Assembly: GCA_963969595.1 (NCBI GenBank)
Contig: OZ018411.1
Coordinates: 23,868,545 to 23,932,544, forward strand
Direction: 5' to 3'
Length of the DNA: 64,000 nucleotides
DNA from: Neckera pumila
Lineage: Eukaryota > Streptophyta > Bryopsida > Hypnales > Neckeraceae
The notes under the pieces were generated by a model, which ran no database searches, was not told the DNA's origin, and was given only the letters and a program-made list of their open reading frames with translations. Of this stretch, positions 24,201 to 35,707 are shown one piece after another; the stretch's first letter is position 1; each line of letters begins with the position of its first letter. A program made the position numbers and the translations under genes.

Positions 24201-25949
24201 CCTTACAGGATTAAGGACTAGACTATCTGTTTGAGATAACCATTTACGCTAAGAATTTAATCCATTTTGAGTATGAAAATATAAAATTTGTATTACAACT
24301 TATTGCATTTACTTCTGTGACTAGGCCTTCAATTTGAGGTGGATGAGTATGTTTAAGACACTTTGCCAATTGAAGGCACCTAAAAAGCATTCCATTACAA
24401 TCATGCCTTTTATTCTGAAGCGGACATTCTTAAAGAATTGTGATTTATGCTTTAATTGGGGAATGATGGCCACAATAAAAGCTTGAGAGGCAATAATAGA
24501 GTGAGTTAAAAACTTGAACATGAACTTCTAACATTTGAGTGTTAAAACACTAAAAAATGAGTGCAAGTATGTTTCATCTCAAAAATTGACTTTAATAATT
24601 TATAGTTCAAAAAAACGATTTTTTAAAGGAGACTTTAATAATTATTTAAAAATATAAATATATCTATATCATTTCAAAATTTTTGTTTAAGTTTACTAAT
24701 ATTAAATTCACAACATCCAAATTTCTCTTAAATTTCAAAAACCTTGAAATTTTGGTTCCAATTGTATTGATAAATATTGATTAGTGCAATGATGGTACTA
24801 AATATGTAATATAAGCCATAGATCACAATATACAAATATTGTTTGAAAATCGTCATTATTGTTTGGAATTCTCTTCCAAAAGTTATTACTACATCTCAAT
24901 AGCCCTCAAAATTTGGACTATCTCAAAGGCTTGTGGTTAAACTAGTTGATCACAATATTTTACGTGAATCTTTACATTGATTACTAGTCTCTCTCTCCTC
25001 CCCATCTTATATAACAAGATATATAACTTTCCAAGATACCAAGGGGACCTTTAGTTTGATTCAAAAATGCAATCTTGAGAGGCTTGGGGCAATGACATTT
25101 GCGACGTGTAGTCCATTTGAAAAAAACACCAGAAGGACCCCAAACATTGATCAACTATATTATGATGAAAACTATCAATGGACTCTTTATCCTTGAACAT
25201 TGTTTCTTTGTGTAACAATTGACACTATGTTGCAACTGAAAGTAAAATCAAGGGTGCCAAATGCAATAGGGAAACCTATACGTCCAAGCTTTGGCTAGTA
25301 TATATAAGGTGAAAACACCCCAAAATGTCCATGTATCCATTCCTAACACATAGACTTCTATTGAAAGTGTCCCCCAAAGTACAAATAAACCATTCCCATA
25401 GTTAACTACAATTGGTTTGATTGCTAATTCTTTAGATTTTGATATCATGAACATGCTATGTGATAGTTTCAATGGACAAGGGAGTTCTACTTTGAAAATT
25501 CATAGTAATTACATGTCTTATCCAAAATTTCTAATTTGTTTTGAAAATTCATGATTTACAATTGCTAATATCACAAAAATGTTTGTTTGTTTGTTTTCCC
25601 TAGAAAGGTGCCTCAAACTATGCTGAATTGCTAATTTTGAGTGATTTGGGTGTTTCCATCTTATGTGTGTCTGATCGATGATCTATGATAGATTACATAG
25701 CATGAACCACTAAACATAATGGCTTTTATTGCACATGCAAAACCAAGATGAAATTCTCTTTACTCAAGATATTGCACCATAGTGAATATCATATCTGTGC
25801 ATTCAATTTCCTACCTAAACCAGAGAATTGTTCGCTAATTCCAGGTTGATGTCTCCAAAAAAAAAAATGAACCCTTCATGAAACGATTTTGACTAATATT
25901 CAATACAATCCCCGTACCCTGCAAAAGTGAACCTTCTCAGAAAAAGAAT

Positions 25950-28528
25950 CTAGTCCAGACGTCGAAGAAGATAGGCCACCTGGACCTGCTTCGTCAGAGG
26001 CATGACCCAATCTTCATAGAGAGCCCCTGCAAGATCAGGATCGATTTTGTATCTTGCATTGTCCACTTTCCCATGCTCGTTCACTTCCTGACCGTAAGCC
26101 CTGGCCTTGTTTGCAACTCTTCTTTTCACATCGTCTTCGACGTTCTTGAAGGTGAGTTCCCCCATAATCGCTTCTCCATCCTATTCTTGCACAACATCAC
26201 AAACCTCACAATGAACGGACTAGAAGACGTGCAAAATCTAAGAGCAAAGGTGCATTGAAACCCAAGCAAAAAACAGGAATTTCACTTTGGAAGTAGATAG
26301 TGGATAATCGTAACTTTCAAACGCAGTTTTATTGTTTCAAAAGTGAAAGATATAATATTTTCTTTCTATTGATAGATTTGATACTTTCCTGGAAACTACT
26401 CTTTCAAGTCCTATAGATATGGAGGCAGCCACTTTTGGCTATTTGGGGACTTAAAGAGGGAATCCCTAAAGTGCCTAATTCGTAAAAAAACAGCATCTGC
26501 TTCCATATTTGTAGGACTTGAAAAATTGAAATGGATCATTTTAGGAAACTTTAAAGAAGGGAAACTACAACGTACGCCCTTCACTTTTGAAAATATGTTT
26601 TGAAGTTACAATAATCCATGCTTGCTTCCAAAGTGGAAATCTATAATTAGCTTGAGTAATTGTGAGAGAAAAAAAACAGCAAATGGAAAAAAAATTACAT
26701 TTAGGGACAAGAAAGAAAGGGCAATGCGATTCACACCTGCGCTCTAATATGGCGCTCAAATTTCTCGGGAGCTTCTGTGAACTTAGCCTCAGCGACGAAC
26801 TTGCCGTAGTGAATCCGTTTCGAGAGTGCCTGAAGAATTGTCAATGTTAATACTCTCCAAAAGAAAAGAAGTATGCCTCCCACTTTTATGCTCAAAATGG
26901 TGGATCGTTGAAATTCTGCAACCAAAGTTCAATTAGGGTTGGAAACAAGAAGAAAAGTCTGAAGATCATCACACCTGAAGGCAGTGCACATCGCAAACAG
27001 ATGCTGAGCCGTAATTTCCGTCGTCATCTGGTAAGGTGAGCTTCGGCAGTAGATGCTCGAGATACATGCTGTAGATAGCTTGATTGATGTTGATATCGTT
27101 TGCAGCTGGATGGAGCACCTGCAAGCGCTACTCTGTCAATCACAACTCCTCCCACCTAGGTCTTCCACTCTTGTATGAAATACTACCAAGTCTACTATAA
27201 AGGAAAACACGATTTTGAGTAGAAAGTCCAGATCAAGTCTTACTTTAGACAGGGGAAGGCTGGGTAAAATAGGCTGAGGTAAGTCCTCAGGGAAAAAGGG
27301 ATGTTCATCTGGTGCTTGATACCTCCGCACCTGCCCAATCATAAAGAAGAAATGAGATCCTCCCCTGTGAACATACCTTTTTCTGAAATCCAAAGGCATA
27401 TACAAGAGCAAGAAATTGCAATCATTTTCAGGTAAAATATGAAACTGAGGAGCTTCCCACTCACTTTGGCATGCAAGTTCTCAGTCTCCTTAAGCATGAA
27501 CTCAATCAGGGACCCTTGAAATCCGGGGATTATGAAGGAATTTCGGTCATAAGTAGGTGCATTGAAGCTAAATTGGGCGCGTTGAAGTAGTCCATAAATA
27601 ATGGTGTCCTCCTGGCGTATTAGCGACTCCCGAATGAAAGACAAGGTCAGGGGCTCGGTGTCAGATTCAACACCTGCATCGCTGCTGACCGCAGTCACTA
27701 GTCAGTGCCGTGGTTTGCAGTTTCAATACGTGAAGGGAATGTCACATAGGTCCGTGCACAAACTAAAAAGTACCACAAATGTTCCAACAAGAGGACACAG
27801 AAGCAGCAGAAGAGGTCCTACGCAATGCAACTCATGTAGGAAGCACCTACTACTGAAATACTAGAGGCTTGAATTAAGGTAGATAATACGTCAACCACTT
27901 GGACCTGAACCCCGCCTCCTACACAGACCTCTATTACCGACAGCAGCTCATCCCTTCCAATTCACTTCGTAGGACTTATTAGCAAGTGGTGTAAGCACGA
28001 CTTGGCTAGGGTCACAGATCTTCAAATTGGAAACAGCTATGTTGCCTATCACTTCTAGTGGTCTACAACTTCCCACTTCAGAGATGCATAAGAACTTCAA
28101 ACAGCGAAAAAAATCGAATCTCAACAGAATTCACTCTGGTACCCAAAAACCTCACCACAGCCATAAATTCATCTCCCCCCAATCACTCTCGTTCAGAACT
28201 TAGAATGCTTCTAGTGACGCAAATAGTCTCTTCTGTTTCACAAGCACTCAGGGAGGAACACAGACCATCGGATAATTCTTAAGACCCCAATTCACGAAAT
28301 CGTATGTTGTCGCATGCCCCAAATGGCCAAAGATCCCAGTGCGTACCTGGAAAGTGGAGGCGAAGCGACGAGACCGCTAGACTGGAGAGGAGCAGGCTGA
28401 TAGATAGGCGCAAATGCCTTGAGGTGCACAGGACGAGGTCGAGAATTCATTGGCTTCGCGTTCGAGACCGGCGTCGCAGATTGTGACGAGGACCAAATTC
28501 CAGCGGAAGCAGACAAAGCCAGCGCCAT
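25950..28528 (-). CDS. CM: chorismate mutase, plastid-type (six exons)
   Basis: Converts chorismate to prephenate at the branch toward Phe and Tyr. Exons (coding): 28347-28528, 27465-27684, 27244-27330, 26975-27118, 26737-26829, 25950-26180. Phases agree throughout and give 318 residues. Residues 1-60 are Ser/Ala/Pro-rich without acidic residues, a likely plastid transit peptide. The rest is the eukaryotic AroQ all-helical domain: LIRQEDTIIYGLLQRAQF, then GSLIEFMLKETENLHAKVRR, PDEHPFFPEDLPQP, CDVHCLQALSKRIHYGKFVA, and the terminal LTKQVQVAYLLRRLD before TAG. Plastid isoforms are usually feedback-regulated by Phe/Tyr and Trp; this cannot be read directly here. Exon 2 has a CAGCAG tandem acceptor, so its start may be 27,684 or 27,681. 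Every intron is GT-AG. Identity is very secure; localisation is inferred. Confidence 0.95.
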
Positions 28529-28710
28529 AGTCGATTAATCTCGCCAACAACAACACAATTCGTGCAGTTTCCACATATCCACCCACCTCGAGAATTCTCA
28601 CCCCAACTCCCAACCCTAAATCCCCACCACCACGAGCTCCCCACCAACAATTCCGAATTCACCCAAAACGGCAAAAACGGCAAAACCGTCGACACAGAAG
28701 CGACTGAACA

Positions 28711-28744
<34 letters not shown>

Positions 28745-28960
28745 GCAACAATCAATCGAATTATCTTTTCAGTTGTACCCCCCTCCGAGGGCGGACCCAC
28801 GCAGCGGATTCGCCAGTCAAACAGCAGCAGCGTCAAAAGTCCCCAAAGTCAGTGAAAGACGAGGAAAAAGAGTCAGCACGTCACATTCCTCAATACGCAG
28901 AGTCAATGCCTACGCATCTGCAAATTGACGAACGTCCCGCAAAATGTAGTTCCTGAAATG
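28529..28960 (-). promoter_or_regulatory. chorismate mutase 5' leader/promoter region
   Basis: Moderately GC-rich segment directly upstream of the start codon, containing an (AC)n run at 28,714-28,742 that reads as TG on the gene strand. No core promoter element can be assigned. Confidence 0.4.
28714..28742. repeat. (AC)n microsatellite
   Basis: About 14 AC units within the putative 5' leader of the chorismate mutase gene. Confidence 0.92.
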
Positions 28961-29930
28961 CACGGCAACCCAGGTTCTGAACAAGCAGACGTAATGTGCA
29001 GGAAGTAGCAGACGATTGTAGCATGGGAAATTAGGGTTTAGGCCTCCATTTGTTTAGTACAGTACCAGGAGGGTGACCACAAGGGTGAGGACTGAGGAGA
29101 GTCAATATAGGATGGCTCTGCAGGAAGGCCACGTCTTGGGCGCTGACTGGCTGTTGACGCTAGCTTGGACCAGACTGGTCCTTGCGTGGCTGTTGCCTTT
29201 GTCAACTTCTCTGCTTTGGGCTCCGTCCAGGGTTTTTAATTTAGGCAGTACAGAAAGCGATGTTCTCTGGAAGCATGAATACATGATACTTACATCCTTA
29301 GAAATGGATGAAACTTGCAATTTGTGGATGAGATTTCATTTATTCATCCAAAATGATGTACATTCATCCAAATTTGAGGAATCCCGTCCCAAGATGTGGT
29401 AGCAACACACGTGATTTCTGGATTCTCAAACTGTGCCATTTCTTTATACAAAAATTAAGCAGATTATCTTTTATCGCTTTTGAGCGATTTTTTGCTCAAA
29501 AAAATAACCGCAGTTTGGGCTCTATCTTGCACTCTTGCCCATGCTTCTTGCCAAATTGAGGGATATGCAACCCATCATAGAGCATTGCCATTGCAAGGTG
29601 CCAAATACCTGGTGAACTACACGTTAGGCCAAATACTTTTCCCCACCGCAGGCACGGGAACTCACCAGAAATGCCTGGCCACTTCAAGTTTTGAAGAGCA
29701 GATGGGCGAATGGGGACTCCCTGACACGCCTCACTATGGGGTTTGACTTCACTTTTTACCCTAATTATGCCCCCAACTAGCACTCAAATGTAATTAAAAG
29801 AATTTAACAGTCATGAAATTTCCTTCTTTATATGAAATACAAAGAAAAAAAAATACTTTTGACCACTAAAGACTCCTTTACTTGTGTATTTAAATTGGAA
29901 TGAAAGTATTTTCAGCTTTTGTTGGGTTTC

Positions 29931-30902
29931 AAGTGAGAAGAGAAGCTCAATATATTCACATGGGGGATAGGAGGTTGAACAAACAATGTGGGATAAGTAA
30001 ATTAGATGTAGTAGGAGCTCCACCACTCATAGTTTATTCAAAAGTAAGAACTGTGTTAAAAGCAGAATTTCGTACCTCCTTTAGGCATAGTATAATGACT
30101 TTTTCCAAGAAACTTTGACAAATTTCTTCTATGCATTTCTACAAATGTAAAAAAAAATTCCCTTCTAACCCTCTTTTGAAATTTGTCCATAACTTTTGAT
30201 TGGAGACTTGAAATCACAAACGGATTTTTGGAGGTGAAATAAAATTTGATTTAACAACTTTTATTAGTTCAAAGTTTCTTGAAACAAGTCATTCTATTAT
30301 GTCTAAATGAGGTCTGAAATTCCACTTTTAACACAATTCTTACTTTTGAATAAACTATGAGTGGCGGAGCTCCTACTACATCTAATTTACTTATTCCACA
30401 TTGTTTGTTCTAAGGTAAAAGACCCCATTGCGTCAAATGGCCCATGGTGGACATCTAATGACCCCATTGTGGTTTTTCAGACCACAATCAATTCCTTATA
30501 TGGTAGCTATGGAGTAATTAGTGACTTCAATAGGTACTTCCAAATTTTCAGTGTAAAATTCTTTGTAAAAACTGATTTTTTAGGCCTTCCATGTTTGAAA
30601 ATGTTGTGACTGCATTGGGTAGGATGATGACCATATTGGATTCAAATTTTGTTGGTCATGAGGTAGCCTATAGACTCCTATGGGCTGATCACTTCAAAAA
30701 GTTAGAATTAATTTATACTTGGTCCAAAAATTATAATTTCAAATGTCTTCATTGTTTCTTATACTTATCTTTGTGTGGGAAAAAATTTGAAAATTTTCAG
30801 CAATGGTATGAGGGCATACTCCTAATTCTGACCGCTATGGGGTCTTTTACCTTACCTCCTACCACCCCATGTGTGTATAGTGAGCTTTTCTATTAGTTCA
30901 AA
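29931..30902. mobile_element. foldback element with nested insertion
   Basis: Long imperfect palindrome. Left arm carries GAACAAACAATGTGGGATAA, then GATGTAGTAGGAGCTCC; the right arm carries their reverse complements up to 30,410. The outermost arm (TGGGGGATAGGAGG / CCTCCTACCACCCC) resumes only at about 30,855, after a 438-bp interruption. Element limits are approximate. Related ends occur at 18.6 kb and 59.6-60.7 kb. Confidence 0.75.
30414..30851. mobile_element. TIR element nested in the foldback element
   Basis: Ends GGTAAAAGACCCCAT and its exact complement ATGGGGTCTTTTACC. Flanked by TAA (30,411-30,413) and TTA (30,852-30,854). It interrupts the right arm of the surrounding foldback, so it inserted later. 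No coding potential. Confidence 0.75.
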
Positions 30903-31162
30903 AATACAAACTAAGTTGGAAATGCCTTTGAAACAATGTGATCTAGTTCTCAATGAACTAAGTGAAATTTTTTGGAGTTTAATTTTAAAACCATCAAAAT
31001 CTTTTGCATTACCTATCTGGCACCTATTTCATATTTGGCACCCCTATTTGGCACGTCAGCCATGGGGCAGAGGAAGAGTGGTAAAGCCCCACTCTTCAAA
31101 TCCATTCACCAAAACCCCACTTGGCGCCCCTCTTTGGCGAGTCTGCGGTGGCAATGCCCTAA

Positions 31163-31660
31163 GACCATCTACAATGTTGTCCCAGTATATGGCCCAATAT
31201 CGGTATAGAGAACTTTTGAATGCTAAATAAATAAAATTTGGAAATTGTATTACTAGAAGCGCATCGGAAAGAACTTGGAGAAGGGACAAAAAAATTCAAA
31301 ATAAGATATTGGACAAGTACTTTAAAAGTAAAGAACAAATCTGAAATTATAGAGGTCTTAGCAAATTAGGGTTATCAAAGCAACATTTGGCCATTGATCC
31401 TCTAAAAATTGCCAAATGTGGACGGTCAATGACCAAATTTTGCTTTGGTAACCGTAATTTGCAAAGATCTCTATATTTTCATATTTGTACCTTGTTTTTA
31501 AAGTACTTCTCCAATATCTTGTTTTGAATTTTCTTGTCTCTTCTCCAAGTTCTTTCCGATGCGCTTCTAATAATACAATTTCCAAGTTTTATTTATTTAG
31601 CGTTCAAAAGTTTGCTATCCCGATATTGGGCCATATACTTGGACAACATTGTAGATGGTC
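31163..31660. mobile_element. long-TIR MITE, PIF/Harbinger-like, copy 2
   Basis: Left end GACCATCTACAATGTTGTCC, right end the near-complement ending ATTGTAGATGGTC; TAA on both sides (31,160-31,162 and 31,661-31,663). Same family as 4610-5227, sharing AAATCTGAAATTATAGA and TTCTTTCCGATG-GCTTC. The left TAA directly abuts GGCAATGCCC, which looks like the right terminus of another element (from about 31,010) whose left end I cannot find. Confidence 0.82.
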
Positions 31661-31681
31661 TAACAATTTATTAGCAACTAA

Positions 31682-32091
31682 GAGCATTCCTGGTTTCCCA
31701 TTAGTGAGTTCCCTATCCCCATTCCCATCTAGATGAAGTGGAGCAAAGATGGGGATAGGGATACAAATCCCCCGCCAGTTCTTCCATATGCATTTCACTA
31801 TTTGCTAATTATAGCCAATTAGATGTCAAGGTGTAACTATAGAAATACTAAGCAGGGCGATAGCATAGTACCAACACAAATCAAGGAAGAAGAGATCACA
31901 TCTTGCACTATGAGTAAAATCTCATGTACGGTTTATTGCATCTTAGTTCTCTATTAAGGCTTCCATTTAAGGAATTGGAGCCCCCCTTCTCTAAATTTTT
32001 GGGATATAGGATGCTGGTGGGAGTGGGGTCATCCCTATCCGGATGAAAATCATTTGGATAGGAATATGGAAGCCCCTTGGTGGAGATGCTC
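31682..32091. mobile_element. second TAA-flanked MITE
   Basis: Left end GAGCATTCCTGG, right end GTGGAGATGCTC; TAA at 31,679-31,681 and 32,092-32,094. Subterminal CCCTATCCCCATTCCCATCT and GGGGATAGGGAT blocks pair with the right half. The GAGCATC-type terminus is common in plant Harbinger/Tourist MITEs. It lies 21 bp from the preceding element. Confidence 0.75.
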
Positions 32092-33519
32092 TAAGTATGT
32101 TTACTATTGTTAAACATAATGGCAAGTCAAAGGAACTCTAATGCATTTTAGCTTGCATCATTTGGACTTATATGAATTAGTTATGACGGTTCAAAGTTGA
32201 TTGTTTGTATCTATACTAAAACTTGATAATAGGCTCTCTTTGGCTTTTGTGTTTTGATTGTATACATCTTTGTCTCATCAATATAATTAGGCAAAAAATG
32301 GATCTTCTACACGGCCGCAAGAATGGAACCAACAATCCAAATAAAAATTTAATATTTATTTTAGAAGAAAAATATTTAAAAATCAAAATCTGACATAGTT
32401 TCTCAGATTTTTTTTTTTTTAATTTAATATTTTTTTGCAGAACATATTAATATTTTTTTTCACTTTTTGAGATGCTAATCTTAAATCTAGCGGCCTTTTT
32501 GAGGCCCTAAATATCCTCTAATGCAAGAAGTTTGGTTGTAATGTAGGCGTCACATTTTGTGAAGTGATGATCACGAGTACAAGTGCTTCAATAGAAACAA
32601 TGTCCAAATCAAGCTATTTGAAGTAGCAAGATATATTAATTTAGGTTTTATTTTCTACTAATGCAGAAAGGGAAAATCAACCTATATGCTTGGCCTTGGT
32701 AAATATGCTGGAATTCATTACTTATCACAGATGGAACTTTTGAGTTCATATTTGGAATTGATGAACACCAATTAGCTTAAGGTGATTAGGAAGTACAAAT
32801 TTAACCAACAACAAAACAAAGGGCAAATTTTCATTTCAAAAATGGAAGCAAGTAAAGCCGGGTCTCCAAAATCTAGAAAAGGTTTGCTTGCCTAAAGATG
32901 GGCAATTGATGTCTTTAAATTGTTTTTAATCTTTAAACCATATAGACTCAAAGTGTCAAATGATCTTACGTTGCAATCTCTAAAAATCATGTCTCCCATT
33001 TTTTTTTAATGAAAACTTCTAAAATGGAGCTTGATATATTTTCTTAATGAACTTCGATAAATATTGCAAAAGTTATATTTTGCTTTTGTTTGGAATGCAC
33101 GTTTGGGCATTTAGATAGTGTAGGCAACTAAGAAGTTAAAATTTGATTTGATTTTCATAAGTGTATCCATATGTGAAAAGCTTTCAATCATTCTATTTTG
33201 ATTAATGAAAAGTTATAGCAAGTTGTTGAAATGCTATCTCTTTACAAAAAAAACATATGGAGTTGTTTTTTGAACTTAATATTTGATAGGTAAAGGAAAA
33301 AATCAAAAGATTGGGTGTAAATTACATTCTTATCATGAAAATGAACATTTATTAGTTTTTTTATATTTAGTTGTCAGGAATTAGATGATTTTGGTCCGCC
33401 TTCCACTTCAAAACAATTCAAGAATGAAAACAAAATAAAATAATTATTTGTCTTGTTTTCAATAATATTTTGTTTTCTTCAACTCCACATAGATTGATAC
33501 AACCAAAGAACTTTAGGGG

Positions 33520-33811
33520 CATTATATGAGATTCGGGGTCTTAGAAGGCTGTGAATTCCCCTGCTGTCTGCTGCGTTCCCGCAGTCTGGGAACGCAGCAG
33601 CAGCTGATGTGGTCGAGCGACTGCCACGTCACTTTTTGAAAAAAAAATAAAAAAAATGCTTAAAATGATATTTTGGTAATTTTTATTTTTTTTTATTTTT
33701 ATTTTTGAAAAAAAAAAATTCTAACACACACGTACCGGCGTTCACTGGATCTGGGCAGATCAGGGAACAGGCCTGAAACAGCCCTCCGAGACCCCCAAAT
33801 ATCATCTAATG
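33520..33811. mobile_element. MITE family CATTAGA, copy 3 (reverse orientation)
   Basis: Reverse-oriented relative to the copies at 9.7 and 12.3 kb: GCGTTCCCGCAGTCTGGGAA precedes CGACTGCCACGTCA, the A/T core, then CCGGCGTTCACTGGATCTGG. Ends CATTATATGAGATTCGG and CATCTAATG. Confidence 0.82.
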
Positions 33812-34673
33812 GGATAATCTTAGAAGGATTAAACCAAAATAATTAACAGAAAATTATCAAAGTTGTAGTTGAAGAAGTGCATTCTTTGTTTCTAAATTTT
33901 CCATAGAAATCATTGATCAATTTTGGTCTTAGGTGTCCTTATTGGATTAACCCTAAAATGCCTAAGAAGACGTTTTATGTCATGTAGATGATTTTCAAGG
34001 AGGCTTGAAGGATGATTTTTTTTCATCAATCTTTTTAAATGAGTTGCTTCAACCTATTTTCAATGTAAGAAATTAGATATATATTCCTTGTGATTATTTT
34101 TAACTTTGCTACGTAAGAATATTCATAGATCACTATGTATTGTATTTTGGCAATTTCTATCCCTTTCTCTTGATTTGAATTTTAGTTGTAAAAATTAAAA
34201 TTTTGGAATTAAAACCATACTAATAAAATGAAGTTCATCAAGTCTAATTTCTACTCCAATTTGAAAGTTTGAAAATTTCCTAAAATTCAATTTTTTATTG
34301 CTATTTGAACTTTGGGCCTATAACCAAAGAGTGCTAATTTTCCAAGTTTAGAATGATACAATAACTTTGTTTGCACCTAATTATTTTACATTAAAGAATA
34401 CACTTATGAAGAGAATTTCAGATTTTTAAGCATATTTTGCATTTGATAAGATTTATTTTTCATTTTTTATTGAACAATTTAGATTAATTTCAAATTTTCA
34501 CAAAAAAATTGAATTTTTCATGAATCGTAGAAGACATATGATTACATCTCTGAAAAATAAACATAAAGAAATTCATTCATATACAATTGCAAAATAAGAG
34601 CATGTAGAGAAAAATGCTTGGAAGTTGGAAATGAGGTCACAGGCCTGTCCACTTTCATGATCAAATGTCCAAT

Positions 34674-34850
34674 GGATGACAAAGAGTCCTTCTATGTAAG
34701 ACAAAAGTACAAATGTTCATAATCCTTGGAATTATATGTGTGAACAGGGGAGATCATGCATAGTAGTTTGACCTCCAATGAGTGCTCTTAGTTTTTTTTA
34801 AGCAAATGATTCACATGGTGACCAGAAAGAATGATTTCCACGGTGACCAA
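34674..34850 (+). repeat. dispersed ~170-bp repeat, copy 3 of 3
   Basis: Partner of 5708-5880 and 24,024-24,200; TAGTTTGACCTCCAATGAGT is the clearest shared block. Confidence 0.6.
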
Positions 34851-35707
34851 CCCAAGATTCTGCATGTCATCAATATTTGAAAATACTTCATTGTTCAAAA
34901 TTGTCACACCTAAACTTACCGCCATTAAAAATTAAAAATTAAAGACATCATACAGTAACATTGGATTGAAGACATCATCATCTAAAAACAAGAATAAAAA
35001 CAGAGGCACGCTGTTTGAAGGGTTGGTGGATAAAGCATTAAAAACATTCTCTCAAAATCTAATACTTCACGCAATATTCTCTGGTACTCATGTCGGTTGT
35101 ATAGAATATACCAATAGAAAGATTTATACATAAACAATCAGAGTTGTTCAGAGTATGTTTAGATCCTGAAAGATCCTGTAGTTGAATACAGAATATTCGA
35201 TAACCTTAGTTGGTAGTACAGGCAACACATCAGAATAACCATTTGAGAAAACTCAACAAAAGAAAAAGCTCAGGACTGTACAGTACTGTACAGTACAATA
35301 ACAATAGTTCAAGGAAAATCAATGGAAGAAGCTTACGTTGCAAATTCGAGGGCTAGGTCACCCACTCGCTGGCAAACACGTACGCAACTCTTCTGGTGAG
35401 GATTATACAAGGATCAAAAAGTATACAAGGAGGGTGGTGGTCAGGTCAATTAGCCTGCAGAGTTTGTGCCCAATTTTCTGAGGGCTTAAAATTGTCTTCC
35501 ACGAGCTTAGATGCTCACAGCCTCAACACTAGTGAAAATAAAAAAACAAACAAATGTATACATACATGATGATTCCTGATAATGAAAGCAATAAATAATT
35601 GCTTATTGCTAATTGGAAATCACTATGGCTAATCACAAATGAATACTGAAAAAACTCAATTCTATGTGGCGCTAGGCTTATACAATGAAGAGAAGCTCAT
35701 GTCCTTG

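Larger units (their letters stand above)
3311..25940. other. gene-free, repeat-rich intergenic region
   Basis: AT-rich DNA in which neither strand shows a credible conserved coding exon. Structured parts are listed separately. About 6.8-9.6 kb and 14.8-16.9 kb are featureless to my eye except a TA run at 8729-8752. Short runs such as ACAGT copies near 3385 and an 11-bp triplicate near 10,187-10,219 are simple repeats. Confidence 0.6.
28961..35000. other. intergenic region with clustered TIR elements
   Basis: No conserved coding exon seen on either strand. Main contents are listed separately. 32.1-33.5 kb and 33.9-34.6 kb are plain AT-rich DNA. A segment ending GGCCCTAAATATCCTCTAATG near 32,520 resembles the right end of the CATTAGA MITEs but has no matching left end. 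Confidence 0.55.

Noticed and set aside
29073..29402. Plus-strand 109-codon frame near the chorismate mutase promoter
   Set aside because: No motif, unremarkable composition, and no splice partner; chance frame.
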